8,145 nucleotides of DNA from an uncultured Oscillibacter sp. (GTDB lineage Bacteria > Bacillota_A > Clostridia > Oscillospirales > Oscillospiraceae): the NCBI GenBank assembly GCA_951800675.1, contig CATOKC010000141.1:1-8145 (forward strand), written 5' to 3'. The notes below the pieces were generated by a model. The model was not told the DNA's origin and ran no database searches. It saw nothing but the letters and a program-made list of their open reading frames with translations. Shown here piece after piece: positions 6,642 to 8,145 of this stretch (its first letter is position 1; the number at the start of each line of letters is the position of its first letter). The translations under genes and the position numbers were made by a program.

Positions 6642-7274
6642 ATGAAGGTTTTACTGGTCAATGGCAGTCCCCACAAGGAAGGCTGCACCTATACCGCCTT
6701 GACCGAGGTCGGGGCCGCGCTGAATCAGAGCGGGATCGGCACGGATGTGTTCTGGATCGGGAACAAGCCCCTCTCCGGCTGTATCGCCTGTAAATCCTGC
6801 ATCCAGAAAAACCGCTGTGTTTTTGATGATACAGTGAACGAGTTCCTGGAGTTGGCCGGAGACTATGACGGCTTTGTTTTCGGAACGCCCGTCCATTGGG
6901 GCGGAGCTGCCGGAGCGATCACGTCCTTCCTGGACCGCGTTTTCTATGCTGATCTGAACGGCGGCGGCAATCGCTTCCTGCTGAAACCTGCGGCGGCGGT
7001 CATGTCCGCCAGGAGAGCCGGGACCACTGCCACCTGGGATCAGATGAACAAGTATTTCGGCCTGATGCAGATGCCGATTATCACCTCCCGGTACTGGAAC
7101 ATGGTCCACGGTGCAAAACCGGAGGATGTAAAGCAGGATGCGGAGGGGTTACAGACCATGCGTGTCCTGGGCCGGAACATGGCATGGTTCCTCAGATGTA
7201 AGGAGGCCGGTGAGAAAGCTGGCGTTCACCTTCCGGAGCAGGAGCCGATGACCTTCACCAATTTTATCCGCTGA
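6642..7274 (+). CDS. Iron-sulfur flavoprotein-like NAD(P)H-dependent FMN reductase
   Basis: A 210-residue cytoplasmic flavodoxin-fold protein without a signal peptide. The FMN phosphate loop is VNGSPHKEGCTYTAL at the N-terminus and the flavin-facing loop is FGTPVHWGG. Between them, Cys47, Cys50, Cys53 and Cys59 form C-x2-C-x2-C-x5-C, matching the compact C-x2-C-x2-C-x4-7-C motif known for archaeal and clostridial iron-sulfur flavoproteins, which carry one [4Fe-4S] cluster next to FMN. Such proteins pass electrons from ferredoxin to acceptors such as oxygen, peroxide or quinones. The ATG at 6642 is chosen because GAAGGAG (6629-6635) lies 6 bp upstream; an upstream in-frame ATG at 6582 would add 20 residues that merely overlap the previous gene. 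It follows the SLH gene by 13 bp and is the last gene before the 7278-7360 hairpins. Family confident; electron partner inferred. Confidence 0.88.
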   Translation: MKVLLVNGSPHKEGCTYTALTEVGAALNQSGIGTDVFWIGNKPLSGCIACKSCIQKNRCVFDDTVNEFLELAGDYDGFVFGTPVHWGGAAGAITSFLDRVFYADLNGGGNRFLLKPAAAVMSARRAGTTATWDQMNKYFGLMQMPIITSRYWNMVHGAKPEDVKQDAEGLQTMRVLGRNMAWFLRCKEAGEKAGVHLPEQEPMTFTNFIR

Positions 7275-7277
7275 CAG

Positions 7278-7296
7278 TACCAAGCGCCCTTTGGTA
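7278..7296 (+). other. Short perfect hairpin after the operon
   Basis: TACCAA (7278-7283) pairs perfectly with TTGGTA (7291-7296) around a 7-nt loop, 3 bp past the stop codon of the iron-sulfur flavoprotein gene. It is followed by AAAA, not by T residues, so it does not look like a terminator alone. It may protect the 3' end of the mRNA or act with the larger hairpin that begins two bases later. Confidence 0.5.
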
Positions 7297-7297
7297 A

Positions 7298-7360
7298 AAA
7301 CTCCCGTGCGGCATAACGACTTCGACCGTCAGGGCCGCAGTCCGTTCCGCGCGGGAGTTT
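7298..7360. terminator. Long hairpin, probable bidirectional or weak terminator
   Basis: AAACTCCCGTGCGG (7298-7311) pairs with CCGCGCGGGAGTTT (7347-7360) over 14 positions with one T-G wobble. The 35-nt interior can continue pairing: AACGACT (after a 3-nt CAT bulge) with AGTCCGTT (one bulged C), leaving a loop of about 17 nt. Rightward the tail is only TTT-CC-TT, poor for an intrinsic terminator. On the - strand the stem is followed by five T, so leftward termination looks better. Probably it closes the operon; a small palindromic mobile repeat is an alternative. Confidence 0.5.
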
Positions 7361-7375
7361 CCTTGTACCTGCTGG

Positions 7376-7407
7376 TTTAACTTGAGTTAAAGTTCATGTG
7401 GTATCAT
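7376..7407 (+). promoter_or_regulatory. Palindromic operator and promoter candidate
   Basis: TTTAACT-TG-AGTTAAA (7376-7391) is a perfect 7-2-7 inverted repeat. TATCAT (7402-7407) is a 5 of 6 match to a -10 box, and TTAACT (7377-7382), a moderate -35 box, lies exactly 19 bp upstream, again the MerR-type spacing seen at 675-705. An overlapping imperfect dyad ACTTGA / TCATGT is also present. The position fits control of the lipoprotein hydrolase at 7460. The palindrome is certain; the promoter assignment is inferred. Confidence 0.45.
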
Positions 7408-7459
7408 TTCAGCAATATCCCTCCACAAGAAGGAAGTGCCAATCAAAATGGAGAGCATT

Positions 7460-8145
7460 ATGAAGAAGATGATTTCAATTTGTATTTTATCTGCCTTATC
7501 CGCGCTGCTTCTGAGCGCCTGCGGCGGCGGAGCGCAAATGGCCGCTGCCGCAGGGCCGGAGCTGGCGGCAACAAGTCTTTCGGCGCAGAATGGGGACGCC
7601 CCCTATACTGCCGACACGCCCATATCCGATGTGACAGGCGATCCCGTCTTTGGCAGCTATGGCCGGTTGATCTTTCCGGCGAATACCGGCTATTACAGCG
7701 GAGATACCCTGGGTGATCTGCGGCTGACTTGGTACAGCCATATCGACCCTGACAAGACCGTGGAGATTGTAAATACGATGTACCTCCATGCAGAGGCGGG
7801 GGACACGATCTTCTACGACATTTACACGGATGAAGAAAAAGCGGCTGATCCCGCCAAGAAGGATACAGGGCTGTTTTTCTTCAAGGGAACCCCCGGTGAG
7901 CGGTTCGCCATTTGCAATGCTGGCGGCGGTTTTGCCTATGTGGGGGCCATGCACGACAGCTTCCCCCACGCCCTGGAACTCAGCAAGATGGGCTACAACG
8001 CCTTTGCTCTGATCTACCGCCCCGGCGCGCAGACTGCTTGTGAAGATCTGGCGCGGGCGATCACCTTCATCTTTGAACACGCGGATGAGCTGGAGGTAGA
8101 TACCGCCTGTTACTCCCTCTGGGGCGGCTCTGCTGGAGGGCGGAT
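7460..8145 (+). CDS. Lipoprotein alpha/beta hydrolase (3' partial)
   Basis: The frame is open to the window end, giving 228 residues of a longer protein. MKKM, a hydrophobic stretch and the lipobox LSAC (Cys21) mark an exported lipoprotein. A linker rich in Ala/Ser follows; the mature part shows features of an acyl-peptidase/esterase-like alpha/beta hydrolase: YNAFALIYRPG (strand and the expected oxyanion region), a helix CEDLARAITFIF, and, just before the window ends, the nucleophile elbow WGGSAGG with probable Ser224. The catalytic Asp and His must lie beyond 8145. The start at 7460 is preferred because GGAG (7450-7453) lies 6 bp upstream; an in-frame ATG at 7448 would add four residues and has a more distant AGAAGGA (7428-7434). 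It is a second secreted hydrolase, distinct in sequence from the one at 3233. Substrate unknown. Confidence 0.85.
   Translation, partial: MKKMISICILSALSALLLSACGGGAQMAAAAGPELAATSLSAQNGDAPYTADTPISDVTGDPVFGSYGRLIFPANTGYYSGDTLGDLRLTWYSHIDPDKTVEIVNTMYLHAEAGDTIFYDIYTDEEKAADPAKKDTGLFFFKGTPGERFAICNAGGGFAYVGAMHDSFPHALELSKMGYNAFALIYRPGAQTACEDLARAITFIFEHADELEVDTACYSLWGGSAGGR

Noticed and set aside
3890..6688. A 932-codon open frame on the - strand antisense to the two flavodoxin genes.
   Set aside because: It is in codon register with the + genes, so it stays open simply because TTA, CTA and TCA codons are rare in these GC-rich genes. It shows no ribosome site or recognisable domain, and its internal repeats mirror the flavodoxin duplication.
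7396..7716. A 106-codon + strand frame starting at 7396.
   Set aside because: Different frame from the lipoprotein at 7460, starts upstream of the proposed -10 box, and its product has no family features.

Overview
The window looks like chromosome from a GC-rich, monoderm, gut-type Clostridia (Oscillospiraceae- or Lachnospiraceae-like). This is inferred from strong AGGAGG-type ribosome sites, lipoprotein signals, an SLH-anchored surface protein and the protein families present; no marker gene fixes the taxon. All genes read on the + strand. There are no rRNA or tRNA genes, CRISPR arrays or transposases.

Layout: (1) bases 1-657, the 3' end of a RibD-C/dihydrofolate-reductase-like gene, cut by the window edge. 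(2) 675-2093, a two-gene unit: a promoter with a 19-bp spacer (the MerR-family layout), a flavin reductase-like FMN protein, a carboxymuconolactone decarboxylase (CMD)-cupin fusion, and a clear intrinsic terminator. (3) 2221-7274, a four-gene, tightly spaced presumptive operon: an aldo/keto reductase whose usual stop appears lost so that it overlaps the next gene by 92 bp; a lipoprotein joining an alpha/beta hydrolase to a flavodoxin domain; a secreted protein with three SLH domains and two flavodoxin domains; and a cytoplasmic iron-sulfur flavoprotein-like reductase. (4) 7278-7407, two hairpins and a palindromic operator/promoter candidate. (5) 7460 to the end, the start of a second lipoprotein alpha/beta hydrolase, cut by the window edge.

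The gene set is almost entirely redox (FMN/flavin, NADPH-type AKR, CMD) plus secreted esterase-like hydrolases. The unusual part is that three flavodoxin domains are placed outside the membrane, one on a lipid anchor beside a hydrolase and two on an S-layer anchor, next to cytoplasmic flavin and Fe-S flavoproteins. A working hypothesis, not shown by sequence alone, is a stress- or substrate-induced module that hydrolyses an ester outside the cell and reduces an electrophile, quinone or aromatic product, with surface flavodoxins as electron carriers or as the reductases. The first flavodoxin domain of the SLH protein and that of the lipoprotein align without gaps and share a nearly identical 56-nt core, so they arose by duplication and perhaps later conversion.
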